Assembly (NCBI GenBank): GCA_949432885.1
Contig: CASQXY010000001.1
Location: forward strand, 62,001-126,000
DNA from: an uncultured bacterium
GTDB taxonomy: Bacteria; Bacillota; Clostridia; Christensenellales; CAG-917
DNA: 64,000 nt
Reading direction: 5' to 3'
How positions within the stretch are numbered: position 1 is the first letter of the stretch; each line of letters starts with the position of its first letter. Under the pieces are notes generated by a model. It saw only the letters and a program-made list of their open reading frames with translations. It did not search any database and was not told the origin of the DNA. Shown here in pieces: positions 16,260 to 26,587 of the stretch. The position numbers were made by a program, and so were the translations under genes.

Positions 16260-18044
16260 TCACATTCCCAAGCTCTTTTCGAGCTCCTTGAGAGTTTGGG
16301 TAAATTCCGATATCGCAAGTTTGTAGGGCGCGTCGCTTTCCAAATCCACGTCGGCGAGACGTATTATATCGAGCGGAGCCAAACTCCCTCCTGCGGAAAG
16401 GAACTTCCTGTATTTTTCGCAGTAGTCTTCGCCTTCCGTCAATATGCGGTTGGCGATTGATACCGCCGTGGTGATACCCGTGGCATATTTGTATACGTAA
16501 TAGCTTGTGTAAAAATGCGGTATTCTCGCCCACTCGTAACGAATCAAATCATTGTGCTCCACCGCTCTGCCGTAATACTTTTTGTTGAGCTCATAGTAAA
16601 CCTCGCTCATATAGTCGGACGTAAGCGGCTCTCCGTTTTCCACTCTCGTGTGCGCGAGCACCTCGAATTCGCTGAACATCGCCTGTCTGAAAAAGGTAGT
16701 GCGGAACATGTCGAGATAGTACGCCAAAAGGAACTGTCTGAATTCACCCGTAGCTCTTTTGAGCAAATGTTTGAGCAAAAGCACTTCGTTTACGGTTGAG
16801 GCGATTTCCGCAACGAAAATCTCGTAGCCCGCCTTTTGCACGGGTTGCGTTGCGTTGGAATAATAGCTGTGCATGGCGTGTCCCATTTCGTGCGCAATCG
16901 TAAACACCTCATGAACCGTAGGCTGATAATTGAGCAGGACAAAGGGATGCACTCCGTACACTCCCCAAGCGTATGCGCCGTTACGCTTGCCCTTGCTCTC
17001 GTACGCGTCCACCCAGCCGTTGTCGAAAGCGGCGTACAGCGTTTTGCAATACTCCTCTCCCATCACCGACAGCGCTTCCTTTACGAGCTTGACTGCTTCG
17101 TCATATTCGAGCGAAAGCTCCTGTTCGGGCACGAGCGGCATGTACAAATCGTACATATTGAGAGTTTTCAGCCCGAGAACGCGTTTGCGAAGAGCAATGT
17201 ATTCATGCAAGGGCTTTGTGCCCTCGCCCACCGCTTCGAGCAGTTTTTTATAGCAACTAGACGGCACGTTTTCCATATACATGGAGTAATCCAGCGCGCT
17301 CGAAAAGCCGCGCACCTTTGCGTAGAACCAATCCTTTTTTACGTTTCCCGCATAGTTTGCCGCAAGCGTATTGATATACTTTTTGTATGCGCCGAACATG
17401 CTCTCGAACGCGTCCCTGCGCACGCGTTGGTCGGGATTTTGCAAAAACAGCGCGTATGCTCCGTGGCTCACCTCCCTTTTCTCGCCGTGCTCGTCTGCGA
17501 CGGGCTCAAAGTTTACGTCCGCATTGTCGAACATCACAAACACATCCTTATTCGTTCCCGAAAACAGCCCCACTTCTCCGAGCAATTTTTCTTCTTTCTT
17601 GCTCAGAATTATATTCTTGTTGCGGAGTATTTCATTGAAAAATACGTCGTAATCACAAAAGCGTTCGCTTTCGGCATAGGCTTTCAGAGTCTCCGTCGGA
17701 AGCTCGGATAGCTCTGGTTCTATATAAGACGCGAGCGTGGAATATCTCACTTCCAAAATATCCACTCTATCCGTCATCGCCTTATACTTACCGTCCGCCG
17801 TATCCTCGTCTAGATGCATTCTTGAATACTGATATAGGCGCGTTATCGCGTCCACAAGCGAGGTGGATAGCGTAAGGCATTCGTACAGCTTGTCGCCGTC
17901 CGAGAGTTTATCCGCATATTCGGCGATTTTCGGAACGCGTTCCTCAGTATTGAAGAAACACTCCTCCCATGCTTCGTCGCTTGCGAATATGTCGCTTAGC
18001 TTCCACTGATACTTTTTGTCAACTTTACTGCGGTCGTATTGCAT
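16260..18044 (-). CDS. pepF: oligoendopeptidase F
   Basis: M3B family zinc metallopeptidase that degrades short peptides in the cytoplasm. The zinc motif HEMGH (around residues 384-388, in FTIAHEMGHAMHSYYS) is followed by a distal Glu region (YEIFVAEIASTVNE). The 594-residue length is typical. There is no signal peptide. A GAGAGGT site precedes the ATG. Confidence 0.95.
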   Translation of the reverse strand: MQYDRSKVDKKYQWKLSDIFASDEAWEECFFNTEERVPKIAEYADKLSDGDKLYECLTLSTSLVDAITRLYQYSRMHLDEDTADGKYKAMTDRVDILEVRYSTLASYIEPELSELPTETLKAYAESERFCDYDVFFNEILRNKNIILSKKEEKLLGEVGLFSGTNKDVFVMFDNADVNFEPVADEHGEKREVSHGAYALFLQNPDQRVRRDAFESMFGAYKKYINTLAANYAGNVKKDWFYAKVRGFSSALDYSMYMENVPSSCYKKLLEAVGEGTKPLHEYIALRKRVLGLKTLNMYDLYMPLVPEQELSLEYDEAVKLVKEALSVMGEEYCKTLYAAFDNGWVDAYESKGKRNGAYAWGVYGVHPFVLLNYQPTVHEVFTIAHEMGHAMHSYYSNATQPVQKAGYEIFVAEIASTVNEVLLLKHLLKRATGEFRQFLLAYYLDMFRTTFFRQAMFSEFEVLAHTRVENGEPLTSDYMSEVYYELNKKYYGRAVEHNDLIRYEWARIPHFYTSYYVYKYATGITTAVSIANRILTEGEDYCEKYRKFLSAGGSLAPLDIIRLADVDLESDAPYKLAISEFTQTLKELEKSLGM

Positions 18045-18112
18045 ATATACCTCTCTGATTATTGTCTAAAATTTCCGATTACGTTCTATCCTACCCTGAA
18101 TACGGATTGGAT

Positions 18113-19600
18113 TTATTCGTTAAACAGCGTGCCGTCCACAAACTCCGCGTCGCAGGTGAGCCTGATGCCCAGCTTACGCAAGGGGTTTTCGTCCGCTTTG
18201 TTCATTATATAGGACGAATGCGCTTCGCAGTTTTGCAACACGGACAACTGCTCTATCGCGCTTGCCGCGTTTGCGTCCGTAGCCGCGCATATGGAAAGCG
18301 CAAGCAGCGCTTCTTCCAGCGTAAGCGTGTTGTGCTTTTCTTTGAGAATCTTGGTTTTGAGGTCGAGAATCGGACCTATGACGTACGGCGATATGAGCTT
18401 CTGCCTGTCGTTCATACCCGCGAGCATTTTCACGGAATTGAATATACATGCCGCCGCCGCGCTCATCCTTTCGCTGTTCTTGCCCGTCACGATTCTCCCG
18501 TCGGGAAGTTCGAGCGCAATCGCGCCCTTTTCGCCGTTTGCTGCGTTTTTGACGCGCGCCGCCTCGACCACGTTCCTGTCCGAAAGATTTATGCCCAGCT
18601 TGGACATCAAAAATTCCAGACGGCTTACCGTATCTGGGTTGCCTGAGCCCTGCTTCAAATCGCAGAGCGCCTTGCAGTATCTGCGTATGATTTCCTGCTT
18701 GGACGCCTCGCGGCACGCCTCGTCGTCAACGATGCAATATCCTGCCATATTCACGCCCATATCCGTCGGCGACTTATAAATACATTCCTTGCCCGTAATC
18801 TTTTCGAGTATGCTGTGCACGACGGGGAAAACTTCTATATCGCGGTTGTAGTTTACTGTTATCTCTCCGTACGCGTCCAAATGGAAGTTGTCAACCTTGT
18901 TTACGTCCTGCAAATCCGCAGTAGCCGCCTCGTACGCTACGTTTACGGGGTGATTGAGAGGCAGATTCCAAATCGGGAAGGTTTCAAATTTCGCATATCC
19001 CGCCTGCACGCCGCGTTTATTTTCGTGATACAGCTGCGAAAGACACGTCGCAAGCTTGCCGCTTCCCGGTCCCGGCGCGGTCATCACAACGAGAGGACGC
19101 GTCGTAGAAATATAAGGATTCGCGCCGTAGCCCTCGTCGGAAACGATAGTGTCAATCTCGTGCGGATATCCTTTCGTCGGGCGGTGGATATACACCTTTA
19201 TGCCGCGGTTTTCAAGTTTGCGCCGATACGCCACCGCGCCCTGCTGGTCGGTGAACATCGTAATCACTACGCAGTTGATATAGATACCCATAGCAGAGAT
19301 ATTGTCTATCATACGCTCGACCTCGCTACCGTAGGTGATGCCGTAGTCGGCGCGTATCTTGTTGCGCTCGATGGCGTTTGCGTTCACGCATATTACAAGC
19401 TCGGCTTTATCCCTCAGCTTATGAAGCAGTTTTATCTTCGCCGCCTTATCGAATCCCGGAAGCACGCGCGCCGCATGCAGGTCGTCGAACAGCTTGCCGC
19501 CGAATTCCAGATACAGCTTGTCGAAGCTGCTTATGCGTTTGAGAATATGCTCCGACTGCTTGGTCATATACATTTCGCTGTCAAAACCTTTCTTATACAT
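18113..19600 (-). CDS. DUF1846 family protein
   Basis: A 495-residue DUF1846 protein, a widespread clostridial and streptococcal family of uncertain function with a P-loop-like N-terminal fold. Recognisable stretches are YLEFGGKLFDDLHAARVLPG, MTAPGPGSGKLATCLSQLYH and TDMGVNMAGYCIVDDE. The full length is retained. GAGGAAAAG precedes the ATG. Nothing nearby explains its substrate. Confidence 0.85.
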   Translation of the reverse strand: MYKKGFDSEMYMTKQSEHILKRISSFDKLYLEFGGKLFDDLHAARVLPGFDKAAKIKLLHKLRDKAELVICVNANAIERNKIRADYGITYGSEVERMIDNISAMGIYINCVVITMFTDQQGAVAYRRKLENRGIKVYIHRPTKGYPHEIDTIVSDEGYGANPYISTTRPLVVMTAPGPGSGKLATCLSQLYHENKRGVQAGYAKFETFPIWNLPLNHPVNVAYEAATADLQDVNKVDNFHLDAYGEITVNYNRDIEVFPVVHSILEKITGKECIYKSPTDMGVNMAGYCIVDDEACREASKQEIIRRYCKALCDLKQGSGNPDTVSRLEFLMSKLGINLSDRNVVEAARVKNAANGEKGAIALELPDGRIVTGKNSERMSAAAACIFNSVKMLAGMNDRQKLISPYVIGPILDLKTKILKEKHNTLTLEEALLALSICAATDANAASAIEQLSVLQNCEAHSSYIMNKADENPLRKLGIRLTCDAEFVDGTLFNE

Positions 19601-19662
19601 ACTTTTCCTCTGTTCCTTTATTTATATCGATAAATTTTTTTGAATTGCGTATTAAAGCGCGT

Positions 19663-22101
19663 TCAGTCCGCCTTGTTTATAGGAGCGACCGCGGCTATTT
19701 TCGTATTTTTGAACATCTGCTTGCCCTTGGTGGGTCTGCCGTCTATCCTGATATCCTCGGTGTTGATTATATGCGTGGAGCCGCCCTCGTTCACGGCAAG
19801 CTCGTACGGCATTTTGACTATGCCGATATATTTCACCTTGGATTTGTCAAGCTCCACAAGCTTCACGCCCTTGTTCGCCCTAGACGTCGCGTCGATAATG
19901 GCAAGAATAACGCGCTTCAAATATCCGCTGTCGGTGACGACGATAACCTCGCCCTCATCGTCGCTCTGTCCGCCGAACACGACGCTGTCTCCGTCGTTGA
20001 GCTTTACGCCCTTGACGCCGGCCGAATCTCTCTTCTGCAACGGAATCTCGCTCGTATCGTATCTGAGCACAAGTCCGCCCTCGGTGACTTCCATTACGCT
20101 CTTATCCTCTTCGACGGTTTCCGCGCTCACCACCTTATCCCCGTCCGCGAGATTAATGGCTTTGAAGTATGTCTTATTTGCGGCGGTGAACTCCGACAAA
20201 TCCACGCGCTTAACCATGCCTTTCTTTGTAAATATAAGCAACTCGCCCGCGGCAACGCTTTCAAAGAACAGGAGTTTCACCACCTTTTCGTTTGGCTGAG
20301 CCTCATGATGTACGGCAAGCAGCTTGAACGCCTTTTCTCTGAAACGCTTTTCGGGCATTCCCGTAACGTCCAGTCTGACCGCGTTTCCGATGTCGGTAAC
20401 CGCCAACAGCGTGCCCTTGTTGTTTACGGGCAGATACTGAACGGGGAGCATTTCGTCGCTGAATCCCGAAAAATCCTTCTGCGCTGTGACAAAGCTCTTT
20501 TGAGACATAAAGCGCATAAGTCCGTCCTTGTTGAGCGCGAGTATTCCGTCGCGGTACTGAACCGCGTCCTCTTCCTGCGGAGCGGAATAATCCTCCTCTA
20601 CGCTTCCGTCAAGCACAACCGTCATGCGAGGAGAGAACTGCTCCTTTTTTATTTGGAGAAGCTCGGACTTGATTATGGAATGCTGTTTTTCTCTCGAAGC
20701 GAGAATGCTTTCGTATTCCGCGATACGCTTTTTAAGTCCCGCGAGCTCCTCTTCGAGCTTGCCGACTTCCAATCTCGCCAAATTTTTGAGGCGCATATCC
20801 AGTATGGCCTGCGCCTGAACGTCGCTCAAATCGAATCTCGCGCGCAGAGTCTCCTTTGCCTTGGGGGTCGTCTCGGACTCCTTGATTATCTTTATAACCT
20901 CGTCTATATTGACTATTGCGACAAGCAGGCCTTCGACGATTTCCGCCCTAGCTTTCGCCGCCTTCAAATCATAGTTGGTACGCCTTACGACAATCTGCCT
21001 CTGATACTCGACGTAGTAATTGAGATAGGCTTTAAGTCCAAGCTGTTCGGGCTTGCCGTTTGCGATTGCCACCATATTTATGGAATAGCCGATTTCCAGC
21101 CCCGCTTTTTTGTATAGCAGTTCCAAAATGCGCTTAATATCCGCGTCCCTCTTGCATTTTACTACGGCGCGGTTGCCGTGCTTATCGCTTTCGTCGACGA
21201 CGTCCGACACTCCCGCAAGAACGGGATATTTCCCCGACTCTTTCAACCTCGCAATGCTAGACAGCAATTCGGATTTGGATTTTTGATACGGTATTTCCGT
21301 GATAACGATATTCTTTTTGCCGTTGTCGTCGCTTTCCAAATGCAGACGGGAGCGAATCAGAATTTTTCCCTTACCCTCCTCGTATATCTTTTCCAAACTG
21401 TCGACGGGAATGATAAATCCACCCGTCGGAAAGTCGGGTCCGTGGAAAACTTTAAGCAATTCCTTTGTGGAAATGTACGGATTGTCTATCCTCGCAATCA
21501 CCGCGTCTATACACTCGCCCATATTGTGAGTGGGAATATTGGTGGCAAGGCCGACTGCTATTCCGTTCGCGCCGTTTACAAGCAGGTTGGGAAAACGTCC
21601 CGGCAAAGTGTTGGGTTCTTCGAGACTGTCGTCGAAGTTGGGAGACCATTTGACGGTATCCTTATCGAGGTCGCGCAAAAGTTCCAGCGCGAGCGCGCTC
21701 ATTCTCGCCTCGGTGTAACGCATCGCCGCCGCCGAGTCGCCGTCCACAGAGCCGAAATTGCCGTGACCGTCCACAAGCGGCATGCGCATAGCGAACGGCT
21801 GAGCGAGCCTTACAAGCGCGCCGTAAACAGAGCTGTCGCCGTGGGGATGATATTTACCCAAACAGTCGCCCACTATTCTCGCGCACTTTTTGTGCGGCTT
21901 GTCGGGGGTAAGACCCATTTCGTGCATGGAATAAAGCACTCGTCTCTGCACGGGCTTCAAGCCGTCCTCGACTCTCGGAATAGCTCTGTCGAGAATGACG
22001 TTTTCAGAATACGGAATCATGGAGCTGTGCATGACCTCCTCGAAAACTGAGGTCAGCACGTTATGATTGTATTCGATTTCATTCTGTTGTTTTCTTGCCA
22101 T
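19663..22101 (-). CDS. parC: type IIA topoisomerase subunit A (ParC-like)
   Basis: DNA breakage-reunion subunit of gyrase or topoisomerase IV. The catalytic Tyr lies in [11 protein letters not shown], and the quinolone pocket reads [10 protein letters not shown]. The position matching E. coli GyrA Asp87 is Gly, a change linked to fluoroquinolone resistance in other bacteria. The C-terminal beta-pinwheel lacks a clean GyrA box (QRRGGKG); only QKRDSAG is seen, which favours topoisomerase IV over gyrase. I use ATG 22101 (812 residues), because AGGTG precedes it; a GTG 9 bases upstream is the alternative. Its partner parE is 53 bases upstream. Confidence 0.85.
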   Translation of the reverse strand: MARKQQNEIEYNHNVLTSVFEEVMHSSMIPYSENVILDRAIPRVEDGLKPVQRRVLYSMHEMGLTPDKPHKKCARIVGDCLGKYHPHGDSSVYGALVRLAQPFAMRMPLVDGHGNFGSVDGDSAAAMRYTEARMSALALELLRDLDKDTVKWSPNFDDSLEEPNTLPGRFPNLLVNGANGIAVGLATNIPTHNMGECIDAVIARIDNPYISTKELLKVFHGPDFPTGGFIIPVDSLEKIYEEGKGKILIRSRLHLESDDNGKKNIVITEIPYQKSKSELLSSIARLKESGKYPVLAGVSDVVDESDKHGNRAVVKCKRDADIKRILELLYKKAGLEIGYSINMVAIANGKPEQLGLKAYLNYYVEYQRQIVVRRTNYDLKAAKARAEIVEGLLVAIVNIDEVIKIIKESETTPKAKETLRARFDLSDVQAQAILDMRLKNLARLEVGKLEEELAGLKKRIAEYESILASREKQHSIIKSELLQIKKEQFSPRMTVVLDGSVEEDYSAPQEEDAVQYRDGILALNKDGLMRFMSQKSFVTAQKDFSGFSDEMLPVQYLPVNNKGTLLAVTDIGNAVRLDVTGMPEKRFREKAFKLLAVHHEAQPNEKVVKLLFFESVAAGELLIFTKKGMVKRVDLSEFTAANKTYFKAINLADGDKVVSAETVEEDKSVMEVTEGGLVLRYDTSEIPLQKRDSAGVKGVKLNDGDSVVFGGQSDDEGEVIVVTDSGYLKRVILAIIDATSRANKGVKLVELDKSKVKYIGIVKMPYELAVNEGGSTHIINTEDIRIDGRPTKGKQMFKNTKIAAVAPINKAD

Positions 22102-22154
22102 AAATCGCACCTATCGCAATACATTTTAAGCTCGTATCTGCGCAAATCAAGGTT

Positions 22155-24122
22155 TTACTGTTGATTTTGTATTTTGAAATTGTCCGTTTTGTTGAAATCC
22201 GCGTATTGATAAATATACTCCTTACGCACGTTGCTGTCGTCGCCCATGAGTATCGCGGTACGTTTTTCCGCCATAGCCGCGTCCTCTATCGTGACCCTTG
22301 TGAGCGTCCTCTTCGCGGGGTCCATAGTCGTGTCCCACAGCTGTTCGGGATTCATCTCTCCGAGACCCTTGAAGCGTTGAAGAAGCGTGTTCTTTCCCAG
22401 CTTCTTCTGCCCCTCGACAAGCGCTTCGTCGTCGTAGCAATACAAAATTTCATCCTTTTTCTGCAAACGGTAAAGGGGGGGCATTCCGATATACACGTGC
22501 CCTTCCAAAATGAGCGGACGCATATAGCGGAAGAAAAAAGTGAGCAGCAACGCCCTTATGTGCGCGCCGTCTTGGTCCGCGTCGGCGAGGATAATGACCT
22601 TGTCGTATTTGAGCGCGCTTATATCGAATGACGGCGTTATGCCCGTGCCCAGCGCGCTTATGAGAGTCGCCAGCTCCTCGTTTGCGAGTATCTTTTCCAA
22701 AGTGGCTTTTTCCACGTTGAGGGGCTTGCCTTTGAGGGGAAGTATGGCTTGAAAAAACCTATCTCTCGCCTGCTTCGCGCTGCCGCCGGCCGAATCGCCT
22801 TCGACAATAAACAACTCGTTTTTGCCGTAGTTCTTACCCGAACAGCTCGCCAGCTTGCCTACAAGGTTGAGTCCGTTGAGCTTGTTCTGCTGTCTGCTCA
22901 AATCTTTGGCGCGCTTTGCCGCCTCGCGCGTACGCGCCGCAGACATCGCTTTTGAAATAATCTTTTCCGCAGTGGATTTGTAACCCTTTTGCAAAAGCAG
23001 CTCCGCGAGCTTATCTCCCACGAGATTCTCCACCTTTTGGCGCACCTCGGTGTTGCCCAGCTTGCTCTTGGTCTGCCCTTCAAACTGTACGTTCTGCATA
23101 CGCACGAGCACGACCGCCGTCATGCCCTCTCTGAAATCCTCGCCCTGCAAATTCGACTGTTTTTCTTTGAGCGTATTCGTCCTGCGCGCATAGTCGTTGA
23201 AAACCTTTGTAAGAGCGCTCTTAAATCCAGCCTCGTGCGTGCCGCCCTCCGAGGTCGGAATGCTGTTGACGTAGGAATATATATTCTCCGAATAGCCGCC
23301 CTCCACGTGCTGTATGGCAACCTGCACCTCGAAATGCTCTTCCTTTGCCTCCACGTAAAGAGGCTTGTCGTAAAGCACGCTTCTGCCCTCGTTGAGATAC
23401 TGCACGTAATCGGCGATACCTCCCTTATAGCAGAAAACGTCGTGCTTGTCCGTGCCGCCGAACAGCGGAGTGCGCATATCGTCGATAATCACTGTTATGC
23501 CCTTGTTCATATACGCCTTCTCGCGTATACGCGTGGCAATCGTCATATAATTGAAGCGCTCTTTGCCGAACACCCTTTCGTCGGGCTTGAACGTGACCGT
23601 AGTGCCCGTACCTTTCGCCTTGCCAACAACTGTGAGCGGCGTTTTGGTTATGCCGCTCTTTATGCGGCTGCCTATCTGCGGAGAGTGGAACTCCACCCTA
23701 TAAAGGTTTCCGTCGCGTCTGACCTCTACGTTCAGCCATTCGGAGAGTGCGTTTGTTACGGACGCGCCAACGCCGTGAAGACCGCCCGAATATGCGTATT
23801 GTCCGTTGTCGAACTTAGCGCCTGCGTGCAGTTGCGTAAACACGACTTCCACGCCGCTTATTTTCAGTTTGGGGTGCTTATCTACGGGAACTCCTCTTCC
23901 GTTGTCGCTTACCTTTGCCACGTTGTCATCGTGAAGCTCTATGCGCACCGTATCGCCGAAGCCGTTGGATACCTCGTCGATGCTGTTGTCGATAATCTCC
24001 CAAAGGATATGATGCATACCCTTTTCGCCCGTCGTGCCGATATACATACCGGGACGTTTTCTTACCGCTTCCAGTCCTTCGAGGACGTTTATATCTCGCG
24101 CATTGTAATCTCTGTTTGCCAT
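22155..24122 (-). CDS. parE: type IIA topoisomerase subunit B (ParE-like)
   Basis: ATPase and TOPRIM subunit, 655 residues. GHKL motifs are EIIDNSIDEV, DNGRGVPVD and GLHGVGASVTNAL. TOPRIM motifs are EGDSAGGSA and DADQDGAHI. The C-terminus has QRFKGLGEMNPEQLWDTTMDP. The ATG at 24122 follows AGGAAAAGG; an upstream ATG at 24140 has no ribosome binding site. The partner subunit follows in the same operon, and a strong sigma-A promoter lies at 24167-24195. Confidence 0.93.
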   Translation of the reverse strand: MANRDYNARDINVLEGLEAVRKRPGMYIGTTGEKGMHHILWEIIDNSIDEVSNGFGDTVRIELHDDNVAKVSDNGRGVPVDKHPKLKISGVEVVFTQLHAGAKFDNGQYAYSGGLHGVGASVTNALSEWLNVEVRRDGNLYRVEFHSPQIGSRIKSGITKTPLTVVGKAKGTGTTVTFKPDERVFGKERFNYMTIATRIREKAYMNKGITVIIDDMRTPLFGGTDKHDVFCYKGGIADYVQYLNEGRSVLYDKPLYVEAKEEHFEVQVAIQHVEGGYSENIYSYVNSIPTSEGGTHEAGFKSALTKVFNDYARRTNTLKEKQSNLQGEDFREGMTAVVLVRMQNVQFEGQTKSKLGNTEVRQKVENLVGDKLAELLLQKGYKSTAEKIISKAMSAARTREAAKRAKDLSRQQNKLNGLNLVGKLASCSGKNYGKNELFIVEGDSAGGSAKQARDRFFQAILPLKGKPLNVEKATLEKILANEELATLISALGTGITPSFDISALKYDKVIILADADQDGAHIRALLLTFFFRYMRPLILEGHVYIGMPPLYRLQKKDEILYCYDDEALVEGQKKLGKNTLLQRFKGLGEMNPEQLWDTTMDPAKRTLTRVTIEDAAMAEKRTAILMGDDSNVRKEYIYQYADFNKTDNFKIQNQQ

Positions 24123-24166
24123 TCCTTTTCCTAAACGCATTTATGCATAATTATAATAATATAGTA

Positions 24167-24195
24167 ATTATAGCAAATATATAAAATTTTTACAA
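24167..24195 (-). promoter_or_regulatory. parE-parC promoter
   Basis: -35 TTGTAA (24190-24195), a 17-base spacer and a perfect -10 TATAAT (24167-24172). The -35 lies inside one arm of a 9-base inverted repeat, TTACAATCG (24190-24198) and CGATTGTAA (24225-24233), so a regulator might bind here. Confidence 0.7.
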
Positions 24196-24281
24196 TCGAA
24201 ATTGAACGCCGAAATGCAAAAAAACGATTGTAATTTCTTTATCTGTTCCCTGTCGAACGAAAAAGTATGAAAGAAATAAAA

Positions 24282-24304
24282 AAGCCCGTCAAAATGACGG
24301 GCTT
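24282..24304 (-). terminator. terminator after the hydrolase gene
   Basis: AAGCCCGTCA and TGACGGGCTT form a 10-base perfect stem with an AAA loop, followed on the minus strand by six U residues. Confidence 0.85.
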
Positions 24305-24324
24305 ATTAAAGCGATTGACACCGC

Positions 24325-25245
24325 TCACTTTATCATCTCGTTTATTCTTGCGAGCACGTCGGCGTAGACCTCGGCGTTGTTTATCTCGTTGAGGATTTCG
24401 TGGCGCGCGTCGGGATAGAGCTTCATCGTCACGTCCTTAACGCCGAGATTTGCGTACTGCTCGTACAGCTTTTTCACAAGCTTCCCGTTGCCGCCGACAG
24501 GATCCTTATCACCCGAGAAAATGCCGATAGGCTTGGATTTGTCTATCTTTGCGAGATTTTCGGGTTTGTAGGAGGTTTTCAACCCCGCAAAGAACCATTT
24601 GAAAAACGCCGTAGACATAACCCAGCCGCACTGCTCGTCGAGTATGTATTTCTTGACCTGCTCTCTGTCGCGGGAAAGCCAAGCGTAAGGCAGTTTTTCC
24701 TTTTTGAAAGGCTTGTTGTAAGATCCGAAGGACAGATTGTTGGCAAGGTTGCCCGCCTTCTCTCCTCCGCACAGCTTATACTGCATTCCGATAATAGCGC
24801 AGCCCGTGTTCAAAAGCGCGCCCTTCATCATAGCCGAGCCGCTCAATATAATGCCCGTATGCTCGGCGCACTCCTCGATATATCTCTGCCCCACCATACT
24901 GCCATAGCTGTGTCCGAAATACACGACGGGCAGATTGTAGGTCTTTTTCAGATAAGCGGTTATAGCGACCTCGTCCCTGACCGTATCCATATAAATCTCG
25001 CCCTTGTGATAACCCTTTACGCCCTTTGCAGACTGCTTGCTGCTCGTCATGCCGTGCGCGCGATGGTCGTCGGCGAATACAATATAGCCGTTTTTGTTGA
25101 GATAGTTTGCAAAATTGTCGTAACGGCGCGCATGCTCCGCCATGCCGTGCGAAATCTGCACGACCCCCTTTGGATTCCTTACGTCATCCCAGACGTAGCA
25201 TTGCAAAACGGTGCCGTCAAAACTTTGAAATTTCTCGTTTTTCAT
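24325..25245 (-). CDS. alpha/beta hydrolase, monoacylglycerol lipase-like
   Basis: Serine hydrolase of 306 residues. The nucleophile is Ser113 in GHSYGS; the early motif SHGMAEHARRY forms the oxyanion region typical of lysophospholipase/monoacylglycerol lipase proteins (Hydrolase_4 family). Asp in SGDKDPVG and His in PDARHEILNE complete the triad. There is no signal peptide. The exact substrate cannot be told from sequence. It is a single-gene unit with its own terminator, divergent from murG. Confidence 0.85.
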   Translation of the reverse strand: MKNEKFQSFDGTVLQCYVWDDVRNPKGVVQISHGMAEHARRYDNFANYLNKNGYIVFADDHRAHGMTSSKQSAKGVKGYHKGEIYMDTVRDEVAITAYLKKTYNLPVVYFGHSYGSMVGQRYIEECAEHTGIILSGSAMMKGALLNTGCAIIGMQYKLCGGEKAGNLANNLSFGSYNKPFKKEKLPYAWLSRDREQVKKYILDEQCGWVMSTAFFKWFFAGLKTSYKPENLAKIDKSKPIGIFSGDKDPVGGNGKLVKKLYEQYANLGVKDVTMKLYPDARHEILNEINNAEVYADVLARINEMIK

Positions 25246-25426
25246 ATTAACCCCCGAATCCGAAATGTTGCGCTTACGCGCGTATTATCAATATAATGAA
25301 ATCTTAACATAAGGTTTCGCAAATTTCAAGACCGAAATAATCACTTTTGCGCGTGAAAACATTTGTTTTGAAAACTTTTTGAGGGCTAAGGCATACTATA
25401 AGCACAAAAACATACGAGGTGAACAG

Positions 25427-26587
25427 ATGTCCGAGTCTTCCGATAATAAGAAAAAACAAAACCAAGTCATAGTTTTTACGGGAGGAGGCACAGGCGGTCA
25501 TATCTATCCGAATCTCGCTCTCATCCCCGAGTTTGAAAGACGTGGATACAAAGCGGAATATATAGGCGGCGAAGGCATGCCTATGGAAAGAAAACTCGCT
25601 TCCAAAAACAAAGTGAAATATCACGGCGTTCCCGTAATTAAGCTGATACGCTCCTTTTCCCCGTCGGCGATTGCCAACAATCTCAAAATCCCGTTCGCTC
25701 TCAGACGCGCGGTCAACGAGGCGAAGGCTCTTCTTTCAAAAATCAAGCCCTCCGCCGTCTTTTCAAAGGGCGGATTCGTATCCCTGCCCGTCGTTATTGC
25801 CGCAAGCAAACTGGGCATTCCTACGTTCGCGCACGAGTCCGACCTTACGCTCGGGCTCGCCAACAAACTCGCAAAAAAATACGGAGCGACTCTGCTCAAA
25901 GCAAATCCGCATTCCGAATTCGAGGGCGTCACAGTCGGCATGCCGCTGCGCGAAAGCCTTTTCTTATCCAACAAGACGGAAGCGCGAAAAAATTTGGGAA
26001 TATCGACGTCGAAAAGAGTCCTGCTCGTCTTGGGCGGTTCATCGGGCGCGCAGTATCTGAACGAGCAAGTGGAAAAGCTGCTCCCGAAGCTCACGGAAAA
26101 GTTCTTCGTGCTCCACGTATGCGGACGGGGAGCGTTTCCTTCTTCGTGCAACGGCGCGAAAACAAGCACTACGCCAAAAAATTCCCCAAATTATCTGCGC
26201 TTCGATTATGCGGACAATATCGCGGATTTTTATGCCGCTTGCGACGTCGTAATTTCACGCGCGGGAGCAACCGCCGTTTACGAAATATCCGCCTTGAAAA
26301 AGCGAGCGGTATTCGTCCCTCTTCCCAAAGGAGTCTCACGCGGAGACCAAATTTACAACGCAAATCTGGCGGAAGAATACGGGGCTTTTACACTATGCCA
26401 AAACGAGAGTTTTTCGGACAACTTTTTACCCGCGATAGAAAAAGCGTTGCAAAATCCGCCAATGCGCTCTCTTAGTTCCGACGCCAACGGAAAAATTGCT
26501 GATATCGTTTGTGATAGCATAAGTCGAGGTGAAAAATGCAAAGACAAAAAACTATCGCAAAATGGCTCGCAATTATCCTGCTCCTGA
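25427..26587 (+). CDS. murG: MurG-family glycosyltransferase
   Basis: Adds GlcNAc from UDP-GlcNAc to lipid I to form lipid II on the inner membrane face. The family motif GGGTGGH lies at residues 19-25, and the UDP-binding region has VVISRAGATAVYEISALKK and PLPKGVSRGDQIYNA. The ATG at 25427 follows GAGGTG, giving 386 residues; a frame start at 25379 has no support. It lies outside the usual division and cell wall cluster and opens a + strand island. Its last 52 bases overlap the next gene. Confidence 0.92.
   Translation: MSESSDNKKKQNQVIVFTGGGTGGHIYPNLALIPEFERRGYKAEYIGGEGMPMERKLASKNKVKYHGVPVIKLIRSFSPSAIANNLKIPFALRRAVNEAKALLSKIKPSAVFSKGGFVSLPVVIAASKLGIPTFAHESDLTLGLANKLAKKYGATLLKANPHSEFEGVTVGMPLRESLFLSNKTEARKNLGISTSKRVLLVLGGSSGAQYLNEQVEKLLPKLTEKFFVLHVCGRGAFPSSCNGAKTSTTPKNSPNYLRFDYADNIADFYAACDVVISRAGATAVYEISALKKRAVFVPLPKGVSRGDQIYNANLAEEYGAFTLCQNESFSDNFLPAIEKALQNPPMRSLSSDANGKIADIVCDSISRGEKCKDKKLSQNGSQLSCS

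Noticed and set aside
22989..24134. 381-residue + strand frame
   Set aside because: Antisense to parE, which has all catalytic motifs.
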